From the NCBI GenBank assembly GCA_020152595.1, contig JAIGNY010003238.1:100001-164000 (forward strand): DNA of 64,000 bases. Reading direction: 5' to 3'. This document shows positions 24,901-35,264 of the stretch, one piece after another. Below the pieces are notes generated by a model. It did no database searches. It saw nothing but the letters and a program-made list of their open reading frames with translations, and was not told the origin of the DNA. Origin of the DNA: Chiridota heheva (Eukaryota > Echinodermata > Holothuroidea > Apodida > Chiridotidae). A program made the position numbers and the translations under genes. Numbering within the stretch: the stretch's first letter is position 1; each line of letters begins with the position of its first letter.

Positions 24901-26721
24901 GGGGATCACGCTAAGAATTCCAGACTGAATCGTTTCAAAGTGTGCACCTATGGGTAGAAAATGTGTGCCAAGATCTACAAAATGTGTGCTAATTTCTAAA
25001 AGATTTGCACCAATAATCATCTATTTGATAGGAAAAAAGGCTGTAGGCCTAGTTGAAAAGGAAGTTTTCCTGACTTGCCTCCCGCCAGGAAATTTTGTAA
25101 AGTGACACATTTTGTCCAATTTGTAGGATTTTCCCCCCATGAGGCAAATTTCCCCTCGCTCCCCCCCAATAAGAATTCCAGACTGCAGTTTGAAAAGTGT
25201 GCACTTATGGGTAGAAAATGTGAGCCAAGATCTACAAAATTTAATCATCTATTTGATAGGGGAAAGGCTGTAGGCCTAGTTGAAAAGGAAGATTTTCTGT
25301 GTTTTGGCCAGTGGAGGTACCCCATGAGATCACACACCCCCATCCTCCCACTTGCCTGCCAGAAAATTTTGTAAAGCCACATATTTTGTCCAATTTATAG
25401 GATTTCGCCATAAGACAAATTTCCCTCGCTCTCTGCCCCCACCCCTTCTCCCCTCACAGGTGTTCTAGCATTATGGCAAGCTATATACTTAACACATATA
25501 TGTTATAAGTATATAGGTTGCCATAACACTAGAAACACCTGTTTTCTGTCCCTTCCCCTCCATGACCCAAATCCTGGTGCCGCCACTGGTTTTGAATATT
25601 CTGGAGGTCGGACATCCGGGAATGTTGTGGTGCACCATTGGCGAGGCAGGTTTTTTGTTTGGGGGCTACTCATTGGTATGATTTTTAACCCGTGACAGTA
25701 TCTAAGCTGAGCGCCACCATGGGTTGGCGCGTAGCGTTCAGAGAAATTTTTCCAATAAATGCTGCCCATAGATTGTCGGAAATGGCACTTCCTAGGCCAA
25801 AAACTTGCAAATTTGAGGCTGTATTTCTTTGATTGTTCACAATTTTGCCAGAATTTTGCTGTTAATATGGGATTGGGGGGGGGGCATGGCCCCGTGGCCC
25901 CCCCTCTGGCTACGCCAGTGTGGTGCACGGCAACGTAAGAATGCTTTTTTGACGATCTCGAACTTCAGTCAAAGGGGAAAACCAACAGTCAGTTATCATT
26001 GCATTCACTGAGAGAGTAACATATTTTTTCTCATTTTTCAACAAATACTGGACATATTTTTGGTTTTCTTTTTTATAAATATGTTGTGTATTAGGCCTAT
26101 TATAATAGTTTCCATCATATTATGAGTACCAATAACCTCGAGAATCATGAACTAGACTTTTTGAAACTTTTAAATGATCAAAACTAAAATAAATTAAAAG
26201 ATTTAGACCTAGAAATTGACCCAAAGTGTGCTCCTATAATTACTAAGCACCAAAATCATGAAAATAATTTTTCTCCTTCAAAAATTAGCGCGGGAGATGT
26301 TCCGTGCTAACGACTTAGCTTAAGCCCAACGTTACTATAGAAACAAACTAAGTTATGCAGAGTAGGCAATCTGGGCTAAGATTGAAAAAATCACCAAATA
26401 AAACTTAGATGTAAATTCAGTTACAGGTAGTATCAAAACTTACACATTTGAGGAAGTTTCCACTATGAATCCTGCTATCTTTTAAACGTTTTTCTTCCAG
26501 TTCCTGTCATAGCACTATAACACTAAGTAGGATTATTATGAGTTACACGAAAAAATGTCCCTAAATTACAGTACTGTACCTGCTTCGTGAAGAACAGATC
26601 GAAGATCCCGTGCAGCTGAGCTTGCATGTTTTTCTACTTTTAAGTGATAGGTGGAATACGCTAAAACAGAGGCGACAGTTCCTGATACAAAACCACCGAT
26701 GAATCTTCCCTTTGCGGCCAT
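18927..26721 (-). CDS. EXOG: EXOG copy 1: mitochondrial exo/endonuclease G-like nuclease, complete 5-exon gene
   Basis: Five minus-strand exons join to 361 codons plus stop: 26580-26721, 24290-24454, 23013-23152, 20175-20366 and 18927-19373. All introns are GT-AG, with phases 1, 1, 0, 0. The length is close to vertebrate EXOG (368 residues). The start MAAKGRF has a good context (A at -3, G at +4). Residues ~8-24 form a hydrophobic N-terminal segment, as in EXOG's inner-membrane anchor. The beta-beta-alpha metal nuclease core holds SGWSRGH at 132-138, with His138 the expected general base and the EXOG-type Ser instead of ENDOG's Asp. It also has SNVVPQD at 159-165, and Asn169 and Glu177 in NNAGFWNRLE, the expected metal site. 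Exon 5 encodes VVPN-like, VSLEDLE and CEVDGCRL blocks and the EXOG-specific C-terminal extension. The family cleaves single- and double-stranded DNA with 5'-exonuclease activity and acts in mitochondrial DNA repair. No frame breaks: the likely functional member of the local cluster. Confidence 0.95.
20851..20926. repeat. Perfect 24-bp palindrome, 28-nt loop
   Basis: Arms 20851-20874 and 20903-20926 are exact inverted complements, beginning aagttttaaattcaaaa. It lies in the intron between EXOG copy 1 exons 3 and 4, and could form a hairpin in DNA or pre-mRNA. It may be the remnant of a small foldback element. Confidence 0.85.
20996..21470. repeat. ~17-bp minisatellite in EXOG intron
   Basis: About 27 copies of aaggaaactctgttcct with variants (ctgttccc, missing ct). 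It lies in the EXOG copy 1 intron between exons 3 and 4 and degrades into tctgctcttaaaaaa at its right end. Confidence 0.95.
21640..21955 (+). repeat. Three tandem ~95-bp units
   Basis: Each unit has ggtcaagcaagtcc, atcttacatgaaagagga, cttcaaaagaaac, agcattcaaaaatct; starts are near 21650, 21752 and 21855. An inverted single copy lies at about 22328-22395 and another dispersed copy at 12355-12465. The same family therefore exists singly and as a tandem array with an inverted partner. Confidence 0.8.
22328..22395 (-). repeat. Inverted partial copy of the ~95-bp family
   Basis: The plus strand reads gaagtcctctttcatataag, then atggacatgcttgtcc and actgaactaatcctt, the reverse complement of the start of the 21640 units. 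Together with them it makes an inverted repeat about 0.4-0.7 kb apart. Confidence 0.7.
22597..22912 (-). mobile_element. tRNA-derived SINE (family B), minus orientation
   Basis: On the minus strand the head reads aggtagctcagtctgctaag (A-box-like) and tgctggaggttccagc. It continues with atatgcagaatgat, agaggtttgtctcctgcat and gtggccaatggttgggtggc. The same order is seen in the plus-strand copy at 39727. It lies in the EXOG copy 1 intron between exons 3 and 4. Confidence 0.75.
25040..25300. repeat. Imperfect tandem duplication, ~200 bp
   Basis: The segment around 25014-25140 (catctatttgatagg, aaggctgtaggcctagttga, ttttgtaaagtgacacat) is repeated at about 25246-25400 with the same word order. 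A related part (aagaattccagactg, gggtagaaaatgtg) occurs at 24915-24965 and 25170-25225. It lies in EXOG copy 1 intron 1. Confidence 0.65.
25309..25587. mobile_element. Small hAT-like element hosting a foldback insertion
   Basis: Begins cagtggaggtacc and ends ggtgccgccactg. The flanking 8-mers gttttggc and gttttgaa agree at 6 of 8 positions, compatible with an old 8-bp duplication. The 88-bp hairpin element (25455-25542) is nested inside it. Lies in EXOG copy 1 intron 1. Confidence 0.55.
25455..25542. mobile_element. 88-bp hairpin element sharing termini with the 630-bp foldback at 59998
   Basis: The left arm cacaggtgttctagcattat and agctatatactta, and the right arm taagtatataggttgcc and acactagaaacacctgt, are inverted complements around a ~10-nt centre. 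The same termini bound the foldback element at 59998-60627, so this is an internally deleted family member. Confidence 0.8.
25636..25920. mobile_element. 285-bp hAT-like MITE with perfect 8-bp target duplication
   Basis: Starts cattggcgaggcagg and ends ctggctacgccagtg (inverted termini, imperfect). Flanked by identical tggtgcac at 25628-25635 and 25921-25928. No coding capacity. It lies in EXOG copy 1 intron 1. Confidence 0.85.
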
Positions 26722-27369
26722 GATTTAAATCGCAACGGGCTTTCAGTTTTTCGTTTTTAATGGCGTTAACGATGATCGCAAAAGATGTTACTTTGAATAA
26801 AAAGATCATAGTAATTACAAGGACTTTCATACTCATTTTACTTGACTTTGCAAAATGTAGTATTTATAGATAAATTTGAATATAGATATTTCGTAGTGAT
26901 ATTCTTTAGCTTGTCTAAATATCTTCTGTGATTATGAAAGTTCTTCCCCAATTTATCAAGATTAGGTCTATTTCCTATTACGTGTTTACATTAGTGACTC
27001 TCCGCGTTCATACAAAGGTTCCGAAATTGTACGGTGGCTTGTAAAGTACATATTGGTCGACATCGAATATGCTTAAACGGATTGTAAGGGCAAACAATTT
27101 GCGATACGGCACATTTCTGAGAGAATAATTTATGATGGCCGCTGTCATAGGCGGCTTGCGGAACCGGAGGGCACAGAAAGCACGTGCCTCCCCCCAGTTT
27201 AAAAAGTGTGTTTTTTCCAGACAGGAAAAGTGTCCTTTTTCTGAGGAAAAAGTGTCTTTTCACTGAGACAAGTACTTTTTCAGAGAAGGAACATGACTTT
27301 CCACTAAGACAACTGCCTTTTCAGAAAAGGAACATAAGATAACATAACAAGATTACGGGCTAAGAAGGG

Positions 27370-28555
27370 TTAGTCACCCCGTAAAAAACTCAAACTAACA
27401 CCACTACCACCACACATAAAAAAAAATATAAAAAAACGCCCACAGTTAGTAAAGAACTTTTCAATGTTGACTTTGAAATTGTGAACAGAATTGGAGCTAA
27501 CTACCCACTCAGACAAACCATTCCACTCATTAACAACTCTTTGCGAAAAACTAAAACGCTGAATATCTATTCGTGAGAACTCTTTGATCAACTTCAATCT
27601 GTTACCACGTGTCACATGAGGATTAGCTGAAACAGAGAGCTTTTACTTTAAAGTAACAGCTCCCTGGCTGAAACATGCAAGAAATAACAGGAGCATCACT
27701 ACCAGATAGGAACTTAAAGATCTCAATCATATCGCCACGTACTTTTCTCAACTCAAGCGTGGTCAAACCAAGAATTTGCAACCTAGCTTCATAAGAAAGA
27801 TTCCTTACGTTGGGAATAAGTCTAGTGGCTCTTCGCTCAACCTGCCCCAAAATGAACTTATCCTTCTTATAAAAAGGACTCCAAGCCTGAATAGCATACT
27901 CAAGATGAGGCCTGACTAACTGCTTACACAAATTAAGAACAACCTCTCTACCAAGAAAACAACAATTTCTTTTAATCAAACCAAGCATCATATTTGCCCT
28001 TGCAGCTGCTAAAGCACACTGTTTAGAAGGTTTCTGAATGCTGGTAATGACACCACCTAGATCCCTTTCTTGATCAACACAACCAAGATTTAAACCATTC
28101 ATGCAGCAATTAAAAGCCAAATTGTTCTGACCAAAATAAATAACTTTGCATTTATCAACATTGAATGAAATCTGCCATGTTTGGGACCAAGAAACTAACT
28201 TATTCAGATCAGTTTGCAAAAGTGAAGAATCCTTAGCATCATCAACAATCCTGTACAGCTTACTTTCATCAGCAAATTTACAAATCTTGGTACCAAGGGA
28301 AACATCAATGTCATTAATGAAGATTAAAAAAAGAAGCGGGCCTAATGCAAAACCCTGAGGAACACCACTTGTAACCTTCTTCCATGGAGATACTTCACCA
28401 TTACCAACAACTCTTTGTGACCTGTCAACTAACCAAGAATATATCCAACTGGCACACTTTCCCTCCACACCAAGTGCTCTTGTTTTCATCATTAGCCTGC
28501 GAATAACAAACACTAAATAAGGCATGGAAGTGAAATCAGTACTTAAATATATCAT
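27370..28555 (-). pseudogene. LINE reverse transcriptase palm/thumb and C-terminal region
   Basis: The longest open frame (28555-27623, 310 codons) contains the RT palm blocks GVPQGFALGPLLFLIFINDI and CKFADESKLY. The catalytic second Asp of the usual F/YADD box is Glu. NVDKCKV and LGGVI follow. A frameshift near 27620 separates it from the C-terminal QRVVNEWN block at 27615-27370. Active relatives copy LINE RNA into DNA by target-primed reverse transcription; this copy cannot. Confidence 0.85.
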
Positions 28556-29253
28556 TAATTAGCTTCTGCATGAAATAATAAAACATATGTTCAACAATAT
28601 AAACATTTCCACAATTTGTTAATATAATAATACATCTGTAAATAGATTCAGCATATTTTGACAATATTAATGTTCTTGTGTCAGAACTTGTCTTATAATG
28701 AAATGTTTAAAACCCTCTGGTTTTATTTTAAAGGTTCAACCAAAGATATGGATATATAACTGCCATCCGTTCATATAAACCTAATTTGATATCAAAATAA
28801 ATCAATATCACAACACCCTATAGTTTTCCATATTGAAATAACTCTCCATGCATACAGTTCCCTTCTATTCTATAAATCATTAAGTTATGATACTCAATCT
28901 AAGCGATTAGAAGCATCCAATCATCAGTAATCCTGGTTAATGGGTATGCAGTCAACAGTGCTTTTTGGAAATCTGAATAGATGATAACATCCGCATTATG
29001 ACCAGAATCAACTTGTTTAGTAACATCATCAAGAAACTCCAATCAATTAGAAACACACGACCTCTTAGGTAAGAACCCAAGCTGGGACAAATTCAACAAA
29101 TCATTGACCAGTAAATGATCTAGTACAACATCCTTAACAATGGACTTCATGACCTTGCATACAACACTTGTAAGACTCACTGGCCTATAGTTACAAGGCA
29201 AACTTTGGTCACCCTTTTTAAAAATAGGAGTGACATTAGCATTTCTCCAATCG

Positions 29254-29261
29254 CTAGGAAC
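29254..29261. repeat. hAT 2 target-site duplication, left copy
   Basis: ctaggaac directly before the left terminus at 29262; the identical right copy is at 33091-33098. Confidence 0.95.
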
Positions 29262-29793
29262 CAGGGCCGGATTAAAAAGGAGGTTATTGCCCCGGTCCCC
29301 CTTCCAGAGGGGCCCCGGGTCTCATCTGTGCAAACATATAAAATGACCCCAAAATATCGATTCACCTAAAATGTCACAACTTGGCCATCTTACATCGCAC
29401 ATTACAAAATTTGGACTCCTGGTTAGAGTTTTTGGAGCTAAAACGTCCAATTTTGGCAAAAACAATTTCACCAAAAAAACCCCTACGTGTTTGAAAATTC
29501 CTGAGCCTCTTCAGATCACCCCCCTACCATCGAATTTAGTCTCAAATTGTCGCTAGCAAAAATCCCTACGTCAAAAATTCAATCAACTCCAAATTGGAGT
29601 TTGACAAGAATACAGAGTTTTAAAAGTGAGTGCTAGCTTCAGCGAACTGAATTCCTGAACCGTGTCAATTTTTACTGAACGTGTACAGTATAGCGGAATA
29701 TTTTAAACAAAAACATCAAGAAAACATGTATGAATCAGTAATCTATTTAAATAAAATAACTTAATTATTATCAAGAGGGATGTTCTTAGGCAA

Positions 29794-32040
29794 TTGGTTT
29801 TTATTTTGGAGGCCGTTGGACACAGAAGACTCAGTATGCTACGGAATATTCAGCTATCTGGAGCTCAGAAGAGAGCGTCTTCCAAAGAAAGGAGTGAAAA
29901 AAATGCTGCTGTCTTGGCAGAGAAATTTATATGCTTCACAAGTAAAAATATAGAAGCTAATGATGAAGAACCAGTACCAGATCATGTCCCTTCTGAGGAA
30001 CCATCGGCACTCCCAAGTTCATCTGCAGGAAATGAGAGTAACATATCAAACCAAGATAATGAAGGTGATGGATCACATCCTACAGATATGTCAAACATGG
30101 CTAGTGAAGCGCCGTCATGTGACCCAGACCCAGCCATGTCTGCATGTGGTTTCCTGTCAGAGAAAAACATGTGTCCAATTGGTCAAAATCAGTTATAATG
30201 TGTCAAAACAAAAATGACTCTTGACTCCTACCCAGAATCTCGACGCCATTATCAATCAGGTCAAGACAAACTGGATGGGTATTGCCGTTATTTCAAAGAT
30301 TCCATGTTTTATACGAGTCATGACAATGGTGAGCAGCATTTGAGAAAGTGGCTTCTGTACAGCCCGTCGAAGGGTGCAGTCTATTGCTTTTATTGTACTT
30401 TGATGTTCTGCCGACGTGACAGGTTTTCAGCGAGGATGGATTCAGTAACTGGGAAAAAGCGCGGGAAAAAATGAAAACTCATGAATAAAGCCAAGGTCAC
30501 AGAGATTCTGTGCTCAAGTTCAATCTTCAATGTAGGGAGTCTTCTCATGTTGACAGAAAGTTCGAAAATAAAGTGCAGGAAAACAAGAAATACTGGACTG
30601 AAGTATTGTGCCGTGTTTGGACGTGACAATCTTTCTCGCTGAGAAAGGCCTGGTATTTATGGGTAGTGAAGAGATCATACAGTAGGATCCAAGCATAATG
30701 GGAATTTTTAGGAAGTATGAAACTCATTCCCAATTCGATCCATTTCTGATGCGTCACGTTAAAGAATTTGGCAATCCTGGGAAAGGTAAGGAGTCATACT
30801 TATCACCGACCATCTACGAAGAAATTGTTCTGGTAATGGCAAAACATGTTAAGAATTATATTGTGACAGAACTTAAAACTGCCAAGTACTTCTCACTTTC
30901 CGTAGATTCAACACCGGACCTGGCTTATGTGGACCAGCTAACAGTCATTGTGCGATATGTTGCTTTTGGGAAGCCAGAAGAAAGGTTTTTAACTTTCTTG
31001 CAGACTGGATCTCACAAGGCTGAAGAACTGGCTACGTCTCTGATAAAATTTCTAGAAAAAGAAGGTATCTAATTTGAAGACTGCAGAGGACAGTCTTACG
31101 ATAATGCAAGTAATATGTCTGGTCACTACACAGAAATGCAAGCCAGACTTCAGAATAAGAACCCAGCAGCCGTTTTCATTCCCTGTGCTGCTTACTCATT
31201 GAATCTTGTTGGACAGTCTGCTGCCTCTTGTTGTGTTGAAGCTGTTAGCTATTTTGACTTCATGCAAAGGTTATATACCTTCTTTTCTGCGTCAACACAC
31301 AGATGGGCAAAACTAATAAAGGCTTGGAATGAAGGAAATAAAAGAGCTCTAAATGTGAAGTCCTTATCAACGCCAGTGCACCACAACTGGTTATCAAAGG
31401 CCGTGGACATTGACTTGGTTGTCGATGTTATGTCTGTCCGTACGTCGTACCTGTGTTCTCGTCCGGGTCGTATTAAGCGTTTCGTGATAGCATTTGTACT
31501 ATCATAACCGAATACGCAGGCGACGACCCCGTCATTGTAATTGTGTGTTCAACTCTCTCTCTCTCTCTAAGTCCTTATCAGACACTCGCTGGTCAACGAG
31601 AGCTGATGCTACTGAGGCCCTCGTAAATGGATACAACTGCATTCAAAATGCCCTGAGAGATATTAAAAGTGACTTAGGGCAAACACCTGAAGCACGACAT
31701 GACACTCAAACATTGGCGGACAAAATGGACGGTCTTGAGACTGCTCTGACAGTCTGATGGCCAAAATCTAGAATGTAATTCTTGTACGGGTTAGCAGCAC
31801 AAATAAAGCTTTTCAAGGAGTTTAGGTTGACCTGAAAAAAAGTGGTGGACCTGATTTATTCTCTTGAGAAGTTTCTGAAATCTCTTCGGAATAGGTATGA
31901 AGAGTTGAAACTGATGCCAAGAACTTCTGTGGCGACGCAGACTACAAAGAAGTTACAGGCAGGCCAAGAAAGAGAAATAAACGTTATGATGTGAATCCAA
32001 CACCAGACAGAGGAAGTTGTCATTTCTCAAAGAAAAATTA
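29794..32040 (+). pseudogene. hAT transposase relic 2 (TTF zinc finger / DUF4371)
   Basis: Plus-strand fragments in order: an acidic leader (29794-30198), and the TTF-type finger region (30214-30474: YCRYFKDSMF, WLLYSPSKGAVYCFYC). Next is MGIFRKYETHSQFDPFLMRH and the FSLSVDSTPD catalytic-core block (30698-31072). The RNase-H-like core follows (31115-31360: MSGHYTEMQ, CAAYSLNLVG), then, after the inserted SINE, LSDTRWSTRADATEAL (31580-31757). Further out-of-frame remnants run to about 32040. Stops and frameshifts separate the pieces, and I could not find the C-terminal dimerisation region, so this copy is more decayed and shorter than the one at 1672-4167. Confidence 0.85.
31370..31568 (+). 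mobile_element. SINE (family C fragment) inserted in hAT transposase
   Basis: A 199-bp segment ending in a (tc)n tract is bounded by the perfect 12-bp direct repeat aagtccttatca (31358-31369 and 31569-31580). Removing it restores the transposase reading frame across the junction (NVKSLSDTRW). It includes cacaactggttatcaaaggc, also found in the minus-strand SINE at 35690-35833. Confidence 0.85.
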
Positions 32041-32072
32041 AGATGCGGAACTTTTGATGTCATTTTATATTA

Positions 32073-32937
32073 GTTGTCTGTTACCTTAAAACAACGTAGG
32101 GTAGCGTACCAATCAGTGTATGGCAGTTTAAAGTCATAGTCAACTTATGCAGTTTATTGATACAGAGGTAAGAAGTGAAGCTGAGAAACTTATCACTGTT
32201 TTCCCCCATGATTTCAGTAATGTCTTCATAATTATTATTATTATTACTATTAATATTAAGGAATTTATATGGTGCACATATTTGTACGTAAGCATACATT
32301 CAATGGCGCCTTTCACAAAAAGCATGAAAAAATAAATGAGTTTTTAATTTCCGTTTAAATGAGTTGAACTTTGTACATTCTCGTACTTCACTGGGAAGGG
32401 TATAGAGGAAATTGTCCAGTTGCAACTTTGCCAAGCTCAGTTCCTGTCTCACTCCATCTCAACAGTTGGTCTTACTCCATTAGGAAGAGCTTGCTGATAC
32501 TTTTCCAAGTGTTAATCTGTTAATGTAGCTCTTAGAATATATTTGAGTTTGATGGTCAATAGCTGTTCGGCATAGCGGTCATTCAGCAAATATGTACTGA
32601 TAAAGAATTATCTGAGAACCACGATGACAGATGAAAGACTAAGTGCTCTGTGCCTACTGGATGTAGAGCTGTAGAGAGCGGTGTTCTGAAAATGATACAG
32701 TTTGAAAAGTTTTAGATAAGTTGTCTGTTGCCTTAAAACAACTGGATGTATGACAGCAGTCAACTTATGCAGTTTATCCGATGCAGAGGTAAGAACTGAA
32801 GCTGAGAAACTTATCACTGCTTTCCCCCATGATTTTAGTAATGTCTTCATAATATTATTATTATTATTAAGAAATTTATATGGTGCACATATTTGTACGT
32901 AAACATACATTCAATGGCGCCTTTCACAAAAATAATT
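32073..32937 (+). repeat. Direct duplication of ~230 bp within hAT 2
   Basis: Copies at about 32073-32330 and 32711-32937 share ttgtctgttgcc-like words, gtcaacttatgcagttta, agctgagaaacttatcactg, ttcccccatgatttta, a (tta)n tract, and gaatttatatggtgcacat to aatggcgcctttcacaaa. The ~380-bp spacer is unique in the window. Confidence 0.85.
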
Positions 32938-33204
32938 TTGTAGATGCCAAGTGTAGAAAGAAAGACTTTTTGTAGATATTGTGGTGTGATGCAACTAGCT
33001 GCAAGTTGCCGTGTATTTGATTTTTGTGTATGAGGGGGGGCCCCGAACCTGAAGTGCCCCGTACGCCCATAAGGTCTTAATACGGCACTGCTAGGAACAA
33101 TACCAACATCAAAACACTTTGAAAAGAAGATCAGAACACTCACGTAAGACAGCAGGATGTATACCATCTGGACCAGGTGTTTTATTTTGATTTCAAACCC
33201 TTTA

Positions 33205-33430
33205 ACTTCTTAGACACTATATCAACTGAAAAATCAACATTCTTAATGGGTACTGGAGAAACATTTTCTTAAAGGCTATATATATCAGACCTTTTAACTT
33301 CTTCGACACAATATCAACTGAAAAATCTGACGCTTTAACTTCTTAAACACAACATCAACTGAAAAATCAACATTTTTAATGGATACTGGAGAAACCTTTT
33401 CTTCAAAGGCTATATATATCTGACCTTTTC
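33205..33430. repeat. Tandem duplication in the LINE 5' part
   Basis: ttaacttcttagacac, atatcaactgaaaaatc, ttaatgggtactggagaaac and aaggctatatatatc recur at about 33200-33290 and 33328-33422, with an extra partial unit at 33292-33330. Read on the minus strand the unit encodes part of the LINE ORF2 (SPVPIKNVDFSVD). Confidence 0.75.
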
Positions 33431-35262
33431 ATTTAAGAAAGTAACACAAATATCGCCCTAAAAAGACCAAAATCGGAGAAATTTCACGCGCATACATTAA
33501 TCAGAATTTTCCTAAAGACAAAGTTGGGGGCCCAACAGCCCTACATATTAGACTTATTCATACGTAAAAAGCCTTCGCCTCTGCCTACCTTTTGTTTTCC
33601 CAGCTTATAACTTGTAAAACTGTTTAGGTTTTTCTGGAGTGTGCGAGCCACCACAAATTTTAAAATGGGCATCTTTGAAATGGGCCTTAAAGGGTAAAAT
33701 TACTATTTGGACCCGGTCCATTGTCATGACATACACGTACTAACGTGCCCCATCTTCTTTATAAAGTTTAAAAGGTTTCCCTTTTCAGAGAAATAAAAAC
33801 ATTCTTTAAAATATTAAAATATATTGAAGTCTCATATTTTAATTGATATTTTTAGATTGAAGAAAAGTAAAACAAACATCAAGCAAAATACCCCAATTTT
33901 CATTTGTGAAGCGCTTTTAATTTGAGTTCTGGAAGTCTAAATCCTTCCAATTTCAAGATTTATAATCTATCAATTTTAATTTTTGTAGATTTTGTTATAA
34001 AGTTGTTATTAATTTTCCAAATCTTAAACCAAAACAACTTGAATTTTCAAAGTTGTAAATTAAAAAGAAGGGGAAAATCGGTCCCCAAAAAGGGAAGATA
34101 AAATTTTATAAATTTAACTGGTTGAACCATACTTTGGGTAGTTAAAATAAACGATGAAAGGCCCCTCAGATCTTGCCCCCTTCCCCATCTTTTCTCCCTT
34201 GTTATTAAGGGTGGATGGGTCAAAGAAATTCCTTTCTTCTTGCCCTTGAGTAAAGGGGCGGGCAGGAGATATGAAATCAAGTTTTAAGGAACAAATAGTT
34301 TATAGTATAGAACTACCCTTGCGACTATTAACACTTTACTAAACTGCAGAGGTAACGGAACCAGAGAGAAGTAGTTCATAGTAAAGAAACTACATTTAAC
34401 CCTTGCGAACACTTTACTGGGGAAATCTATGGGGGGGATCACCCCCACCCCTGCCGATTTTTTTTAAAAAGTAGAACAATTTGCACAAGATAAAATTCAG
34501 TATGTTGGATTGTTTTGATAATCCTAATGAAAGGCATCTTGGGAAAAGGGATTGCAATATATCCAAAAACCGAAACCAAGTTTTTCCTCAACATATCTGA
34601 CTTTTCCCTCAACATTTTCGAAGGTTTTCCTCAAAATATCCGATTTTTCCTCAAAATATCCAAAGTTTTTCCTCAAACCTCTTACTTTTCTCTTACAATT
34701 TCCTTTTTTTTTGTGGGAGGGGGGGGGGGATATTTTGGGTTTTCCCCTGCCAAAAAGTCTAACTACGCCACTGGGGAAAAAAAACTGTGAGTCAGTGCCG
34801 TGCGAAGAGAGGACATGGCCCCACCTCTACGCAAATTCGGGAAATGGACTTAGTTTAGGAAATGGAAGGAACGCCTGAGGAAGAAATGATGGAATAGGTT
34901 TTTTTTCTTTCTGCTTTTCATCCTATTAACTGAAATGACTGATTAAACAGTTAAAGCATAATTAAAAACAGAACTTCCCCAAATTTTCAGAAAATATCCT
35001 TTATTTCGGAAAATATCCTTCAATTTGCGGAAAATTTCCTTCAATTTTATGGAAATTTTCTTAATTTTGGGAGATATTTCAATTTTTGTGAAATGCCCTC
35101 AATTTCACTGAATTTCTTTCATTTCAGGAAGTTTTCTTTAAATTTTTAAATGTTGCCAATTTGTATCAAAATTTCCAATAATCGTACCAATTTTTCATTC
35201 AATTTGACATTTTTTTCTTTTTAATTTTATGCTAAGATTTCCCAATTGTATTTTCCAACCGG
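33431..35262. other. Non-coding, low-complexity DNA
   Basis: No gene found. 34580-34700 has repeated ttttcctcaa..atatc words and 34985-35100 has repeated ggaaaatatccttcaattt words; both are degenerate short tandem arrays. A hAT-like terminus (aactacgccactg) ends near 34771, without a partner I could pair. Confidence 0.4.
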
Positions 35263-35264
35263 GA

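Larger units (their letters stand above)
29262..33090 (+). mobile_element. Second hAT transposon (ZMYM-type), 3.8 kb, inserted in the LINE
   Basis: Termini cagggccggattaa and ttaatacggcactg are imperfect inverted repeats resembling those of the element at 816. The flanking 8-bp duplication ctaggaac is perfect. It carries a plus-strand transposase relic (29794-32040), a SINE-like insertion (31370-31568), and a ~230-bp internal direct duplication (32073-32330 and 32711-32937) in its 3' part. Confidence 0.95.
27330..33430 (-). mobile_element. CR1/L2-like LINE, minus strand, split by a hAT element
   Basis: Minus-strand pieces run in ORF2 order on both sides of the hAT (29262-33090). Upstream of it (33430-33099) are SVDIVSKKLK and TPGPDGIHPAVLREC. 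Immediately after it (29261-28975) are DWRNANVTPIFKKGD, NYRPVSLTS, LGF and then IYSDFQKA. Next come 28555-27623 (GVPQG, LGPLLFLIFINDI, FADE in place of the usual FADD, and the thumb region) and 27615-27370 (FSQRVVNEWNGL, VNIEKFF). The 3' end is marked by ttgttatgttatcttatgtt read on the minus strand. Stops, frameshifts and a ~400-bp disruption (28562-28975) show it is dead. The 5' part carries a tandem duplication (33205-33425). Confidence 0.85.

Noticed and set aside
27623-28555. 310-codon frame as a host gene
   Set aside because: RT motifs (GVPQG, INDI, FAD) and the QRVVNEWN tail identify a LINE; stops and frameshifts surround it.
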